A stretch of 64,000 nucleotides of DNA from Cladocopium goreaui (lineage: Eukaryota; Sar; Dinophyceae; Suessiales; Symbiodiniaceae): contig CAMXCT020002037.1 in NCBI GenBank assembly GCA_947184155.2, positions 50,563-114,562 of the forward strand, written 5' to 3'. A program made the position numbers and the translations under genes. Below are positions 17,830 to 30,944 of this stretch, in pieces; position 1 is the first letter of the stretch; every line of letters starts with the position of its first letter. Below the pieces are notes generated by a model, which was not told the origin of the DNA, made no database searches, and worked only from the letters and a program-made list of their open reading frames with translations.

Positions 17830-20800
17830 ATGGCTGACGTTAAGTCAGATAGCGGCGGTGGACAATTCAAGAGGTTCTCAGGAGAGAGCTTGGATGGGAA
17901 AGAACTGAAGAAATGGAAGCTATGGGCTCAAGCCAAAATGGCCGCAACCAAAGACCTGAGTGAAAAACAGCGGGGTCCTTGGGTGTTCACTCTCCTGGAC
18001 GGCTTGGCCTTGGAGACGGTGGAGCATTTGACCTTAGAACAACTGACTGAGGTAGGCGGTGATCAATACGTGTGGAACGCCCTGGAAGAACGTTTTCCAG
18101 ACAAACTGAAACACGATCACTTAGCAGAATGTCTTCACGAAGTTTTCCAGTTAGCTGCAAAAGAAGGTGAAAACATGGCTAGCTGGTGCAGCAGAGTGCA
18201 GGAGACGTTTGCCAAATGCCGTAGGAAAGTGAATGTGGAGTTTCCATCAGAAGCCAGAGGCTGGATAGCTCTCAACCAGTCTGGGTTGAGCCACGATCAG
18301 CGGGCCGTTGTGACGGCTAGGTCCGGTGGCGAGCTCAAGTTTGACGTGGTGACAGCAAGTTTGAGATCATGCTATCCAGAGTTTCAGGTGCCGAGCAGGG
18401 CCAAGCGCAGCAATCCTGTCATGTTGGTTCAAAACTCTGAAGCTGAAACAGCAGAAGACTTCTCAGATGTCGGCGACCAAGTGGTTTTTTCTGAGGTGGA
18501 GGCTCTTTTGGCCGAATATGGAGTACAAGACACAGAAAACTCAGAACAGGAGGTGTTTGAGGAATCTGAGGCAGTCGAAATTCTAGCTGCAACATGGAAG
18601 GAGAAGCGTGCTGAGATCAACAGATTGCAGAAGAGTAGGAATTTCAAACAAGTTGCCACTGTTCAGAAACAGTTTCGCCAAGATGTGACAGATGTTAAGC
18701 GCAGGGCTCGCTGCTGGAGGTGCCAACAAGTGGGACATTTCTCCAGGGACTGTCCAAAACCCAAGGGTTATGGCAAGGGTAGCAGCACGTCCAACTCTGG
18801 GGAGAAGTCGTCCTCAGCTTCTGGAGCAGCAATGGTGGAAGACTTTGTTCCATGTGATCCCAATAGTTCCGAAGTGTATCTGGTCTCTTCACCAGGTTTT
18901 GGTATCATCGACAGTGGGTGTGGCAAAACCTTGATAGGACAGAGCACCTTGAATGCACTGTTCCGCCAGTATGCGGAGATTGGACAACAGTTGCCAGAGC
19001 TTCGGAGAGAAGAGCACCTGTTTCGCTTTGGGAATCAGAACGAGGAACTGGCTCAATATGCGGTCACCCTTCCCATTGGCATCGGAGGTCGTGGAGGTCA
19101 AGTGGATGCCTCAGTGATCAAGGGCACGGCTCCTCTTTTGCTGAGCAGGAGCACCATGCGCAGTTTGGGGGCAGTCCTAGACTTTCAGAAAGAAACGCTT
19201 TCTCTCTCCGGCGCAAAACCAGAAAGGTTGAAAACAAATGCAGCGGGGCAGTATATCATCAGTATCATGGATTTCCCAGCAAACAGTGGACCTGTCGGTG
19301 GTACAGAAATCCCTACTTTGGGGGTGCCAACCAAAGCCTTGTCCAAGCGTGAAGCTCGGGTTTTAGAGTCTTTGGCTGCGGCATGGCAAAAGGGTAACTC
19401 CAAGTGCGTAGTGGCAGAGCTTTTCTCACCACCACGTTTCACCACTGAAGCGGAACGTCAGGGTCTTACTGGGTTGAGTTTTGATTTGAAAAATGGATAC
19501 AACTTGCTGGATAGAAGAACACAGCGAGAAGTAGAGGCTCAACTGGATGAGGTACGACCTGAACTGTTGGTATTGTGTCCAGAGTGCAAGCATTGGGGAG
19601 GTTGGTATCGACTCCATGAACACAAGCTTCCAAACTGGAAGAGAGTGTGGAACCGCAATGTGGCCGAACGCCAAGTGGAATTCTGCATAGCTCAAGCCGA
19701 GCGTCAGTTGAGACGCGGGGGGCGCGTTCTGTTCGAGCATCCGTGGTCATCAGGTGTTTGGAATCATCCACCCATGGCCAAACTTCTCAAGAGCATGCAC
19801 CTGTGTAAAGCATCCATGTGCGCCTATGGCCTGAAGAACCCTGACAACGGCTTGCCGATCCTGAAGCCAACAGGACTCGCCGTATCACATGAGGACATGG
19901 TAGGTTTAGCACAAACATGCCCAGGACATGATGTACACCATACCATAGCCGGAAAACTTAATGATGGGTCGTCCTTGAGTGAGTGGACAGCAGCCTATAC
20001 TCAACAGTTCTGCCAGCATTGGTTGTCATGTGTCACGAGTGTTTGCCATCTTTGTGATCACGCTGCGGTTGAGGACAACTTCTCAACTTTCAACCTTACT
20101 GAGAGCGTTGTAGGAGAGTCTTCCGAAGCCCTTGCAGCCGAAGCCACCACACCAGAGCAGATTCGTATGTCGCTGAAACGTTTGCACAATAATTTGGGGC
20201 ATCCTAGTAACCAAGACTTAGTAAGGGTTCTTACTAATGCTGGGGGTTCCAAAGAAGCCATCGAAGAAGCCAAGAAGTACAGTTGTGAGGTTTGCATTCA
20301 GCGCCAGCGACCGACTCCGTCTCTGCCCGCGTCAGCTCACCAGATTTTGGACTTTGGACACAGGGTAGGACTGGACGTGAAGATACTTCCAGGCTGGACT
20401 CAAAATCAGAAGGTGAAGTGTTTGAACATTGTTGACTACGGGTCCAGTTTTCAAGTCATGTGCCCCTTTTATGAAAATGAAACCGGTCCTCTCCTGAAAC
20501 GACTCTTCGATGAGAACTGGTTGCAATGGGCCGGTCGACCGGTCGAGATCATCGTGGATCCAGCTCAGACCAATTTATCTGAAGCGTTTGCAGGTGCTCA
20601 GGAGCAATCAGGCATTCGAGTTCTCAGCATTGCAGCCGAGGCACATAATCAGCTAGGCAAGGTTGAGAAACATGGTCATTTGTTTGAAGTGATTCTCCAA
20701 AAGGTCTTAGACTCAGCGCAGCCTAGTTCCAAAGAGGAATACCACCAGTGCATTCGTGAAACCATGAATAGCAAGAATGAATCCCTCAATCATCATGGCC

Positions 20801-23340
20801 TCAGCCCTTGTCAACATGTGTTCGGTAGGAATCCCAGGGTGCCCGAAGACCTGATTCAGGAATCTCCGTGCGTGATTGCCGCGACAGCACCGTTGCACAG
20901 TGAAATGCATGCGAGAAGCCATGCCATCCGAACTGCAGCCCGAGTTTCCATGGCACAGTCTCAAGATTCGAAAGCCTTGCGAGTGGCTTTGAATGCACGG
21001 CCAAGGGTTGAGCGTGACTTCCTGCCAGGGGACTTCGTAGCTTACTGGCGTACTCAGAAATATGAGAGAGGAGCCAGATTAGTTGGGGGTAGATGGTTCG
21101 GTACTGCAATTGTCATGGGTAAAGTGGGGCGTAACATTTTAGTGTACCATAGACGCAACATGTTCAAAGTCTCCCCAGAACACCTGAGACATGCCACGTT
21201 GGAAGAACGAGCAGTAGCCCAGTCAGATGGTAGAGAGATGCTAGGGATTGCACAGTATGTTGGAGAAAATGGATCCCTCCGAGGAAGTCACTATGTGGAC
21301 CTTACACAGCAGGGATCACGTGAAGGTCCTGACAATTCAGCTGTAGCAAGACCGACAGCCGAGCATGAGCCTAGCCAGGCCAATCCTGCTCTGTCTCCTG
21401 CCAGCGTCCCGGCTCAGTCCGCCAGTCCGGACAACATGGACATTGTAGCTCCCGGTGAAATCATAGACAAAAGCCCTGCTGAGCCGGAATCCTCAGGTGG
21501 AGACAGCTCCAGTAGCAATCCTTTAACTGCAGCATCCTTTTCGGCAAGACAAGAACCTGGTTCTCAAAGTGCCTATGGTCCAGTTAGACATAGGCATCAT
21601 GGAAAGAAACCTGAACCAATGACCACAGTGTGGCGTCCGGCCGAACTGGTGCCATCAGATTTTATGGAAGCCCATCAGGAGATCACGTCTCACAAGCGCC
21701 AGCCCAGTCGAGCTTTGAGTAGCGAGCCACCGTGCAAATCCAGCAGATCAGAGCCAGATCCGAGAGACGAAGCTCTCTTGTGTGAGGCAAAAGAGCACGA
21801 TGAAGTGTTTCTCGTCACAGAGCAGCAAGGGGAATCCGCTGAAGTTTTTGTTGCAAATTTTCTCAAAAAGAAGTTGCAAACAGAACTCCATCACTCCAAT
21901 AATCCAACTGACCTTCAGGAAGCTATCGACGAGGCAAAAGTGACAGAGTGGCTGACTCTTCAGGATGAGAAACGAGCCCTGCATGTAGTTCCTCCGCATC
22001 AGGCACATAGCATCCGCAGACACCAAAGCCATAGAATCATGTCAAGTCGTTTTGTCATCACCAAGAAAACTGAGGACGGTGATTCCAAGATCAAGGCCAG
22101 GTGGTGTCTATGGGGTCATCACGATCCAGACCTTATCCAAAAAGTGTTGGCTGGAAAGTGTCACTCACCTACGTTGTCACAGCTGGCCCGAAACCTGCTC
22201 CTGCAGCTCATTGTCAGCCACCAGTGGACCATGAAACTTGGGGATATCAAAGGTGCTTTTCTAGAAGCTGATGTCCAGAAGCAAATGGCCGACAATCCAG
22301 TGTATGCAGAGTTGCCACCAGGAGGGGTTCCAGGCGTTGAAAAGGGGTCCCTGATTCAAATAACTGGTAACATCTATGGAGCAAACGATGCACCCCATAA
22401 TTGGTACGTTGAGTTCGATGCCGAAGCCCGTCGTGCTGGTCTCACACGCAGCAAGTTTGACAGTTGCTTGTATTTCTGCCATGGACCACAAGGGGATTTA
22501 CAAGGGGTTTTGGGAGCTCACGTTGATGATACCATAACTGGGGGTCAGGGCCACGAATATGATCAAGCCATTGCCTATTTGCGCCAGAGGTTTCCTTTCA
22601 GAAAATGGAGAGAGGGTCAAGGAGAATTTCTGGGGGTCATGTACGAACAGTGTCCAAACACCAAAGAAATTACCTTTCAGCAAACCGAATATGCACAGCA
22701 TATCAGGCCGATCAAGGTTTCAAGAGACCGAGCCCACACTCCATGGAAGCCAGCCACGGCAGCCGAAATGGCTTCCCTGCGCGCGGTGAATGGTGCATTG
22801 GGATGGCTGTCATCCCAGAGCCGGCCAGATTTGGCAGTTCAGACATCCATGTCCCAACAGTGCTTTCCTCAACCATGTGTTCAAGATCTACTGGCGGCCA
22901 ATCAGGCCATTCGTAGAGCTCGTCAACATGCAGACATGAAGTTGAAGGTTCCCTATATTCCTCCGGAAGATCTCACAGTAGCTTTTTGGTCCGATGCAGC
23001 ATTTGCAAATCACATAGATCACAAGACTCAAGGTGGTTGGTTGTTGGCTCTGACAAGTAAAGAAATGTCAAAAGGGAATGATGTTCCATTGTCATGCTTG
23101 GGATGGAAGTCATATCGATTGCCAAGGGTTGTATCCTCCACCATGGGGGGTGAGTCTCAAAGTTTTGCAAGTGCCTCAGGGGTAGCCGAATGGTGTCTTC
23201 TGATTTTGGCCGAAGCAATAGACGGTCCTTTCAGTCTTAGGGACACAGACCAGGTGCTGAAGCGCCGCCAACCTATCGGAATGACCGACTGCCGTTCGTT
23301 GTATGATCATCTTATTTCACTTAGGCTTGTCCAGTTGTAA
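17830..23340 (+). CDS. copia gag-pol polyprotein, 5' part (interrupted in RNase H)
   Basis: Encodes gag, protease, integrase, reverse transcriptase and most of RNase H. Visible motifs: zinc knuckle CWRCQQVGHFSRDC (C295, C298, H303, C308); protease IIDSGCGKT (D361); integrase HHCC from LHNNLGH to CEVCIQRQ (about 785-822) with catalytic D near 848, D near 911 and E near 945; RT blocks LGDIKGAFLEAD and HVDD (D1566, D1567); RNase H FWSDAAFA and GGESQS. Gag-integrase-RT order defines Ty1/copia. Residues after DHLISL come from the insertion, so the stop at 23340 is foreign; the true C-terminus resumes at 44271. The interrupted protein would lose the end of RNase H. Otherwise the frame is intact. 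Confidence 0.95.
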   Translation: MADVKSDSGGGQFKRFSGESLDGKELKKWKLWAQAKMAATKDLSEKQRGPWVFTLLDGLALETVEHLTLEQLTEVGGDQYVWNALEERFPDKLKHDHLAECLHEVFQLAAKEGENMASWCSRVQETFAKCRRKVNVEFPSEARGWIALNQSGLSHDQRAVVTARSGGELKFDVVTASLRSCYPEFQVPSRAKRSNPVMLVQNSEAETAEDFSDVGDQVVFSEVEALLAEYGVQDTENSEQEVFEESEAVEILAATWKEKRAEINRLQKSRNFKQVATVQKQFRQDVTDVKRRARCWRCQQVGHFSRDCPKPKGYGKGSSTSNSGEKSSSASGAAMVEDFVPCDPNSSEVYLVSSPGFGIIDSGCGKTLIGQSTLNALFRQYAEIGQQLPELRREEHLFRFGNQNEELAQYAVTLPIGIGGRGGQVDASVIKGTAPLLLSRSTMRSLGAVLDFQKETLSLSGAKPERLKTNAAGQYIISIMDFPANSGPVGGTEIPTLGVPTKALSKREARVLESLAAAWQKGNSKCVVAELFSPPRFTTEAERQGLTGLSFDLKNGYNLLDRRTQREVEAQLDEVRPELLVLCPECKHWGGWYRLHEHKLPNWKRVWNRNVAERQVEFCIAQAERQLRRGGRVLFEHPWSSGVWNHPPMAKLLKSMHLCKASMCAYGLKNPDNGLPILKPTGLAVSHEDMVGLAQTCPGHDVHHTIAGKLNDGSSLSEWTAAYTQQFCQHWLSCVTSVCHLCDHAAVEDNFSTFNLTESVVGESSEALAAEATTPEQIRMSLKRLHNNLGHPSNQDLVRVLTNAGGSKEAIEEAKKYSCEVCIQRQRPTPSLPASAHQILDFGHRVGLDVKILPGWTQNQKVKCLNIVDYGSSFQVMCPFYENETGPLLKRLFDENWLQWAGRPVEIIVDPAQTNLSEAFAGAQEQSGIRVLSIAAEAHNQLGKVEKHGHLFEVILQKVLDSAQPSSKEEYHQCIRETMNSKNESLNHHGLSPCQHVFGRNPRVPEDLIQESPCVIAATAPLHSEMHARSHAIRTAARVSMAQSQDSKALRVALNARPRVERDFLPGDFVAYWRTQKYERGARLVGGRWFGTAIVMGKVGRNILVYHRRNMFKVSPEHLRHATLEERAVAQSDGREMLGIAQYVGENGSLRGSHYVDLTQQGSREGPDNSAVARPTAEHEPSQANPALSPASVPAQSASPDNMDIVAPGEIIDKSPAEPESSGGDSSSSNPLTAASFSARQEPGSQSAYGPVRHRHHGKKPEPMTTVWRPAELVPSDFMEAHQEITSHKRQPSRALSSEPPCKSSRSEPDPRDEALLCEAKEHDEVFLVTEQQGESAEVFVANFLKKKLQTELHHSNNPTDLQEAIDEAKVTEWLTLQDEKRALHVVPPHQAHSIRRHQSHRIMSSRFVITKKTEDGDSKIKARWCLWGHHDPDLIQKVLAGKCHSPTLSQLARNLLLQLIVSHQWTMKLGDIKGAFLEADVQKQMADNPVYAELPPGGVPGVEKGSLIQITGNIYGANDAPHNWYVEFDAEARRAGLTRSKFDSCLYFCHGPQGDLQGVLGAHVDDTITGGQGHEYDQAIAYLRQRFPFRKWREGQGEFLGVMYEQCPNTKEITFQQTEYAQHIRPIKVSRDRAHTPWKPATAAEMASLRAVNGALGWLSSQSRPDLAVQTSMSQQCFPQPCVQDLLAANQAIRRARQHADMKLKVPYIPPEDLTVAFWSDAAFANHIDHKTQGGWLLALTSKEMSKGNDVPLSCLGWKSYRLPRVVSSTMGGESQSFASASGVAEWCLLILAEAIDGPFSLRDTDQVLKRRQPIGMTDCRSLYDHLISLRLVQL

Positions 23341-23376
23341 CTGGCTACTTTCCAAATAGGAACTGGCCCTTGAGAT
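23323..23376 (+). repeat. left TIR of 20.9-kb element
   Basis: Roughly 70% match, with one or two 1-bp gaps, to the reverse complement of 44214-44266. Shared words include CTTGT, ACTTT.CC and GTGGC/CTGGC. Confidence 0.75.
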
Positions 23377-24029
23377 GGCTAATTGCACAGTCACAGTTTT
23401 GCGGCATTTTCGTTTTTTTTCCCCTTTTGCTCACAGCAAGTCTCGCTCGCACAATTTCGTGTGCACATAACCCAAATCATCAATGGCCACCGCCACAGAA
23501 ATCAGAAAGTGTTGTCATCAGAAAACCTGAATTCTGAACTTATGGTTGAATCACTTGTCAAAAAAGATGGCCATTGAGCCATGTAAGACATCAATCAAGC
23601 ACCCGAAAAGCTGAGCAATCGCTTCACGGCCGGGTGATCAGAATGACCTTCCTTTCGAACCCACCTGGGATGCTACCCGTGGCCACTGGACTCATACCTA
23701 TAAAAATCACAAACCATAACATATCAAGTTGTCACACTCAACAACCATGTGTCAAATTTGCCAAGCATAAGGGTTTTGCGCCCTGGCACTCCATCCTGGC
23801 ATGGTCCGCCATCCGCTTGGCTGTCTTCGGAGAGTTCTTTGCAACTTTGGCAGCCTTGTGGATGGTGGAGTATACCTGAAATGGGGGCCAGCTTGATTCT
23901 GATGATGAAGAAGAAGATGATGATGATGATGATGGTAATTGTTTATTCTGAAGGGGGGCCAGCACAATTTCCATTAGCTTCATACCCCTTAAACGTTGCA
24001 TGAAGAGTTTTGCAAATAACCCGGGTTCA
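23377..24029. other. left end of 20.9-kb element, no gene
   Basis: Holds a short GAT/ATG microsatellite (23896-23935). No exon is recognised downstream of the stop at 24030. Confidence 0.45.
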
Positions 24030-27000
24030 CTAATTGAGCTGAAGCACGGAATGCATTTTCTTTTCAACCTCATCCTTTGGCTTGCGCGACGTTGCTTTTG
24101 CTGCTGCTTTCGGCTTGGCTGCTTGCTTGGCTTTTCCTTTGGGTTTGGTATCCACGGTGCCGCGGGCGTGGGACTTGGCTTTGGCCTTTGGGGCTTGCTT
24201 GGCTTTGGCGCGGGGCTTGTCGCATGTCTTGCGGGCTGCGCGAGTGCGCTTTGGCTTCGCAGAGTTTTTTGGCTTTGGCGTCATGGGTTCTGTCTCTGCT
24301 GGCGGGGTTGTGGGCATTCCATAGTATTGGGTGTCATCTGCACTGGGTGTTCCGGTCAAAGGCTCATGCATGTCACCGGTGACTGAATCTTTGGCGCTTG
24401 GCATTGTGTCCAAAGAGTCAGTCGTGTCATCAATGCCTCTAAGTTCTGTGTCCTGTTCTGGTTCAAACACCATGTCATCCATGTCATGCATGTCATCACC
24501 ACCCTCTGCGGCCAATGGCCCGTCCATGTCCTGGTTCTCGGTGTTCTCCTGGCGGGGAAATTTGACCCAAATTGAAAACATCATTTGACCCCATTGAAAT
24601 GTGAGTGTGATGACTCCATGTTGTCAGACCCATTGCCATCAAATTAAGATGTTATAGCTTGTCAGGCCACTTGCCATCACATCAATAAGATGCTATGGTA
24701 GGAATAATTGGCAAAGGCATATTATTTTTGATTCATATACTTCGTATCTAAGAAGTAGGAAGCTATATGTAGCAGGAAGAGTATCAGGTGGATTTCGGGT
24801 AAAATCATTTTGAAAACCAATGCTGGGGGCCCAATCGTTTTCATTACCGAATACTTGTGACTCAACACCCCGGCAATCCACACCACGGCTTCAAGGTATG
24901 GCACATATGGGATCCTCAAGGACGACAGCATCTAGATTCTCCATGGCATAGCTGCGGTGGAGTGGTGGGCGCAAGTCCTGCGCAATCAGTTTTTGAGAAG
25001 TTGAAATTACCGATACTGTTTTTTTGGGGCAACAGTTGTTGAGAAGTTGAAAATTGATGGCAACAAATCAGATAGATCAGACCATCATGCACTCTTAGAG
25101 AATTCGATGGAGAGAGAGAGAGAGAGAGTCCTTCATGCAGTCAGCATCGGAATCAGGTTGTGTATCGGCCACTTCCAAACCCTGGGACGACACACCAAAA
25201 AAACGCTTTGGATCTAATATGGGTTGTGTTTTCCACTGAACTCTGATGCCTAATTACAACTTCATCAAAAACAAGATGTTTATATAGATGGTTCCTTGTC
25301 TACACTGGGTGTTTTAAGCACCTCAAGGGCCGCCAGCTTCTGCGGTGAAGGAGAGAGGCCCTCTTGGTTCTCAATGAACACCTCCGGTAGAGTCTCGTAT
25401 GCATCCGGCTGGGGCAGAGAAGCTTCCATGTACCTAGGCGGATGAAATCACATAGTGTATTTATAGTTAATATATAATACATATTACAATAAAGGGGCAT
25501 GTTTGGTGTATGTCTTAAATGGTAAGCAGTAAGCAAGGGACAGGGAAGCTGATTCCATGTCCAATGGAGAAGCTGGTGCCATTTCCCATGGCCATTCTTG
25601 CGACCTGAATGCACATTGTTTTAACACATGTATGAATCAGAAAAGAGTGAACCAATAAGTGTGATCTGCTTCAATTCTGATGGTGAAGGCCTGTAAGTGT
25701 GGTAGGACTCAACGCCTTCAATCATGTACTGAAACGGCAATGGCTCTTCAGCCTGAACCATGGGGGGACAACTGTCCAACATAAGCTACTTTGAGGGTGC
25801 AACTATTTCAACATGCGACTCATTCCAACAACTATATGTGCCTCATCGGTGCTCTTCTTGGCAGGTTTCTTCTGGGTAGTCTTTGCACTGGTTGCTGGTC
25901 GTTTCTTGGGTTTTGTCTCACCTTCATCTTCTTGGTCAAACAAATCATCCAAACCATCCAAACCACCAAAAAGGTCATCATCGCCATCTTCATCATCATC
26001 TTTTTTTCCCCACATGAGTATGCTCTTGGTCTGGTTCATCATCTTCTTCCTCTTCTTTACGGCCTTTCTTTTTCAACTTCTTTTCTTTGTCTGATTTCTT
26101 CTTGCTGTCTTTTTTGTCCTTGGTCTTGGATTTGCTGTCCTTGGTGTCTTTGTTCTTTTCTCCGTGCGGCGAGGATTCATCGGAGGACTGGAATCTGGCT
26201 GGCACGATGTGCATGGATGCACCTGTGCCTCGGATCAATGGTGTTGTGCGAGGAACATATGACAAAGCATGTATGTGGGTCCACTCATCTAAGAACTGGA
26301 CAAGTTATATATATAATAGTTAAGTTATATATATGTGTATATATATATATGTTAGATAACATTGGTGTGATAAATCAAGACTAGTTTCCAGCACTCCCAC
26401 TGCTGGCGGCCATCCCACGGCTGGCAGCCATCCCTGATGATGGCGCACGGGTCGGTGCTGCGGAGCGCTTGTTCTCTGACAAGAGCTTGTCTAGGTCAAA
26501 GGCCTAGGATCAGAGATGAAGGGGGCAAGATAGAGGAACGCAACGGTTGCCATAAAGATCCATAAAGATCCATAAAGTATTCTTGACAACATCTCCTATC
26601 TGATTTCTGAACTTGATTTGATTCTTGACTATTTGGCATACTATTTGGATTCTTCAATGTTGTTCACATTGCAACTGAGTGGCAGGGCGACTAGGGGCCA
26701 TAGGTCTCTTGTCCACAGATTCAGATGTGATTATCTGCACATCTGAGTCACCGGAATCGGCACGACTTAACTTCCGCTTTGTCTCCATGGCCACTACTAC
26801 AATGCACCACAGTGCCTAGGATCTTGGATTCTAACCTCTTCCTGTTGAAAGATGGATTGCAAACATAGATACATATGCGGTTGGACTTGGCCACACCAAA
26901 CTTCGACCCCCTACTCGTCAAGAATTGCAACTCAGGATACCTCAGTGATACCTCAATGCAAGCAGCGGATTGCAAAGGCCACTGGTTTTGATGTCTCACA

Positions 27001-30000
27001 TGGTCTGAGCTGCACCGGTTCCACACTCACAGCAATCATTTCCAATCCAGAAAGAACAATGGCTTGAAGTTTTCCAAACTGAATAGATTTTAATTTTGAT
27101 GATTTATTATTTCTATGGCTAAGAAATCAGCTTGGCCAGAGTGTGAATGTACAGCTTCACTAGAGTATGCTTGCGTAAGACCCAAATGGTCTAAGGATCC
27201 AAGGAGGCAGGCAAGGCAACGTTTGCCCATAGGACGAGCTTTGATCCATGGCAAGGTTCTATCACAGCCATCCAAAATTTGGAAGGAATTGGAGAGTATA
27301 ATCCATTGATTCCAAGTTTGGGTTTTGAACCTTCCTGTTGTGGGAACCTTCTCAAAAGCCAATGGAATCCGTCCCGCCGCCACTGCTAGGTCAAAACAGT
27401 TTCACAACCACTTGGTCGAGGTCAAGAACTCCCGACAGGACAGCAACTGGTCGGATCGGGACGATGGTCTTCAATCCCGCAGAGCTGTTGGTATCCAGCC
27501 TGCCCAAATGATATGAGGGCCCAATTCACTAAGAAAATGAAAGAAGTTCATGACAAAGTTGTTGACTGAGAGAACCCAATTAAAAAGAAACCTTTTTGTT
27601 TGGGATTTCAGGCGAGGCGCCTGACACGCCAACCGATCACCAACCGTTTGGCTTTCTTCAATTTGCCAACATCAAGAACCGAACCAAAGCTCTTAGAGGT
27701 CAAAGTTCGGGTAGATCCAGACTTCCTCTGTTTCTTCTTTGGTGGTTTCCCCTCTCCCTGGTCTGGTGATTTGGGTGGGTCCATCAAGAACGCCAGAGGC
27801 TTGTCGCATTCCAACTGGAGCGGCTCATCGGAGGAGATGTTGTGGTGGGTCACGGCCAACTTCACCTGACCATAGCTGGTTGCTTCCCAATGCATAGATG
27901 ATGTATCTGTTATTTCAAATTATCTACCATATGATTCTCATATGATTTGAATATGTTGATATCATGTTTGGTGGTGCAATGTGTTTGGCAAATATGAGGG
28001 CAATTTTTACAGACACACACACACACACACGCACTCACACACATATATGTATATTTGGATTAAATTTACATCATAATAACTAGAAGATATATGCATATAT
28101 TTCTATACATTTCTTAGATTACTATACATTTAGGTTTTAGATGGATGATGTGTTTGGCAATTTTTATACATTTCATTTCCTATATAGAAAAATATAATAA
28201 AACATCACGTGAACGACATATAAGATAAATACTCATGAAACGCTTATTTGTATATATATATATATATAAAACATGCGTTTACACACATATATATATATAG
28301 ATATTATATATACATATATGTATAAAACTGCATATCAGTATTCTATGAAATGACTATATGGTAGATATGGTATTATACACACATATATATATATATATAT
28401 ATGCATGTGTGTGTGGGCGTATGTAAAACAATAATCTGATCCTTGAAAAGTATATGTGGCACATGCCTAGCCTCGCCACTGTCCTGGAGCTCACGCATGA
28501 CTGTGGAAAGGTAGCTTGGGGTGTCCACACAAGGTAACCCTGAAATGTGTTCTGGCAAGCCCTTCTTTTCCAGAATCACCACGGTGCTGGGGGTCGCGCA
28601 AAAGCTGAACCAGCGTCCGAGCGGATCCTCCAGGATCTCCCCGGCATCCTTAAGATAGGAATGGTAAGATTGGACAACAAACTGGTTGAGTTTGGGTCAG
28701 CCAAGAAAAACCCTAGGAATTTGGGTTTGGCAATTCTGAACCTGCCAGGATTCAGCTCCCACCCTCCAATCTCCGCTTCCGAAGCTGAATCTCAGCAGGC
28801 GGGGCACGAGAATCTATTATGAAGAGCATTGGAACCCCAATACCTAAAGACAAAACAACACCATCACATTGGGCCCAGACTTATAGCAATTGGGAATTGA
28901 ATCTCAAAATAGGGTTATGTTCCAAGCAAGAAGTAGCTCGCGGTGTAAGAGGAACTGGTTCTTGCTGCGTGAAACCAGGAACAGCGGCAGACCTTCTTGT
29001 CCACAAATCATCTCAGCACAGTTGTTGATCACACAGTTGTACCTTCCAACAGGAGGGCCGCCGGTAAGGTATTGAATTAATGCATTTGTTGTCTATGTTT
29101 ACCGAGCCGGCTGAATAGTGAAACCGCATAGAAACATTGTGGGTTATCTAAATTTTTGAATTTATTTTTGCTAAATCAGACATTGAATGAGTTCAGACTA
29201 CATGGGTCATCCCCACCCTCCAGGTAAAGGTAAAATCCAAGTTGCGGTTTTTGCAAGTTGGCAACATCGGCCTCCTGCTTGATTTCCTCCGTGTCCAAGC
29301 GAATCCGTTTGGCAGGGTTCCTGGCATCGTCTTCTTCAGCTGGCCTTGTCAAGGCAAGATGAATGTGGGAATGGGAGCACAGGGCTTTCAAACATGTAAA
29401 ACATAATCCGAATATAGTAGTGGGCTTCACCTTGATATCCAAAAAGTAAGACCATATCATAATAACATACGGGATCAGGCTTCAGGATTAAAAATTACTA
29501 TATTTTCAAAGTTTGCGGTGTTATTATCCTATGTTTACTTTGATGCACCCTAGCTAGCCTGCTCTCTGTCGATTCCACCCAGTACTCACCATCTTTGTTG
29601 TACTTGGCGTTGTGAGATTCGATTGCAGTTGTGACCTCATCCTTGAACTCGGTTTCCAGCCACTTCGAAGCCAAAGCTTGCAAGATAACCAACCTGTCAT
29701 GCTTCTTCACGGTGACCTGATACTGTTTCCCAGTGTCTTGTGGGGCAACATTCTGCAAAGCCGTGAGCACTGGCGTGTAGTCAGGGAAACCACATAGTTT
29801 CAGATCCCCTGTCCTGGCATCTTCGTACACCCGGTTTGACACACGCTGGATCAGGTCCTCGTGCTGTCTGTCAAGGACAATGTTGGCGCAAAGGACACGC
29901 CGGCCATCTGTGATCTCCTGCAGTGGTGAGATATGTCAGGGAAATAGGGGAAAAATGGTGTGGACAATTGTTTAAAAAGATGATTGAATCCTTTTTCAGT

Positions 30001-30837
30001 AAATGTGTTATCTCCCTTTTATCTTTTCTGTGGGGTTGGAATGTTTGAACAAAACAGCCTCAAGGGCTGCCAAAGCCGGCCAACAGTCGTAGCAGTGCAA
30101 ATCACAAAGCAAGACCGTACCCACCGTGTCAGGCACAAATGCACTCAACGTTTTCCGAACAAAGTCACATCCACCGGCCACCTGGGACAACCAGACTTGG
30201 GGACTGGACTAGGGAAAGAAATCTATTTTAAGGGTGCAGATTTAAGCCGAAACATGCTGAAACCTATGACCAATGTAATGCGCTCTTTTGCTCACAAAAT
30301 AAAACTTATAAAACGTTCAGAGTGTGCCTGGCGCAACTCCTGGGCATCTGTGAATGCCCGTCCAAGATGTGGAGTGCCAGACCGAGCCTTGGGTTCCGGA
30401 GGAGAAGAAACGTCCAACATCTTCAAACATTCTATTAGGTTGTTGGTACTTCTTTTGCTGCACAATGTGCTAACATACGGTATCGAACAAATACCAGTCA
30501 TTTTCAACATGACCATCATGATGGTCATTGGGGCTGCACTCATCTTCATTGTCGTCATCATTGTCATGATCCATCATCTTTTGCCCATGATCATCATCAT
30601 CAACATCACCAGCACTATCATTGTCATCAACATTATCGTACTACAGTAGCCGAAACCATGAATTTAATCCTCATCATCATGATCATCCTCTTCCTCAACT
30701 ACTTCATCTTCATCTTCATCATCATCATGATCATCATCACCGTCATCATTGCCACATTCACCATCATCATCGTCATCATCATCATCACCATCATCATCAG
30801 TACCATCATGATCAGCACCACTGTCATGATCAACAAT

Positions 30838-30872
<35 letters not shown>

Positions 30873-30903
30873 TGTCATCAACTTCATCTTCAACATCATC
30901 ATC

Positions 30904-30944
<41 letters not shown>
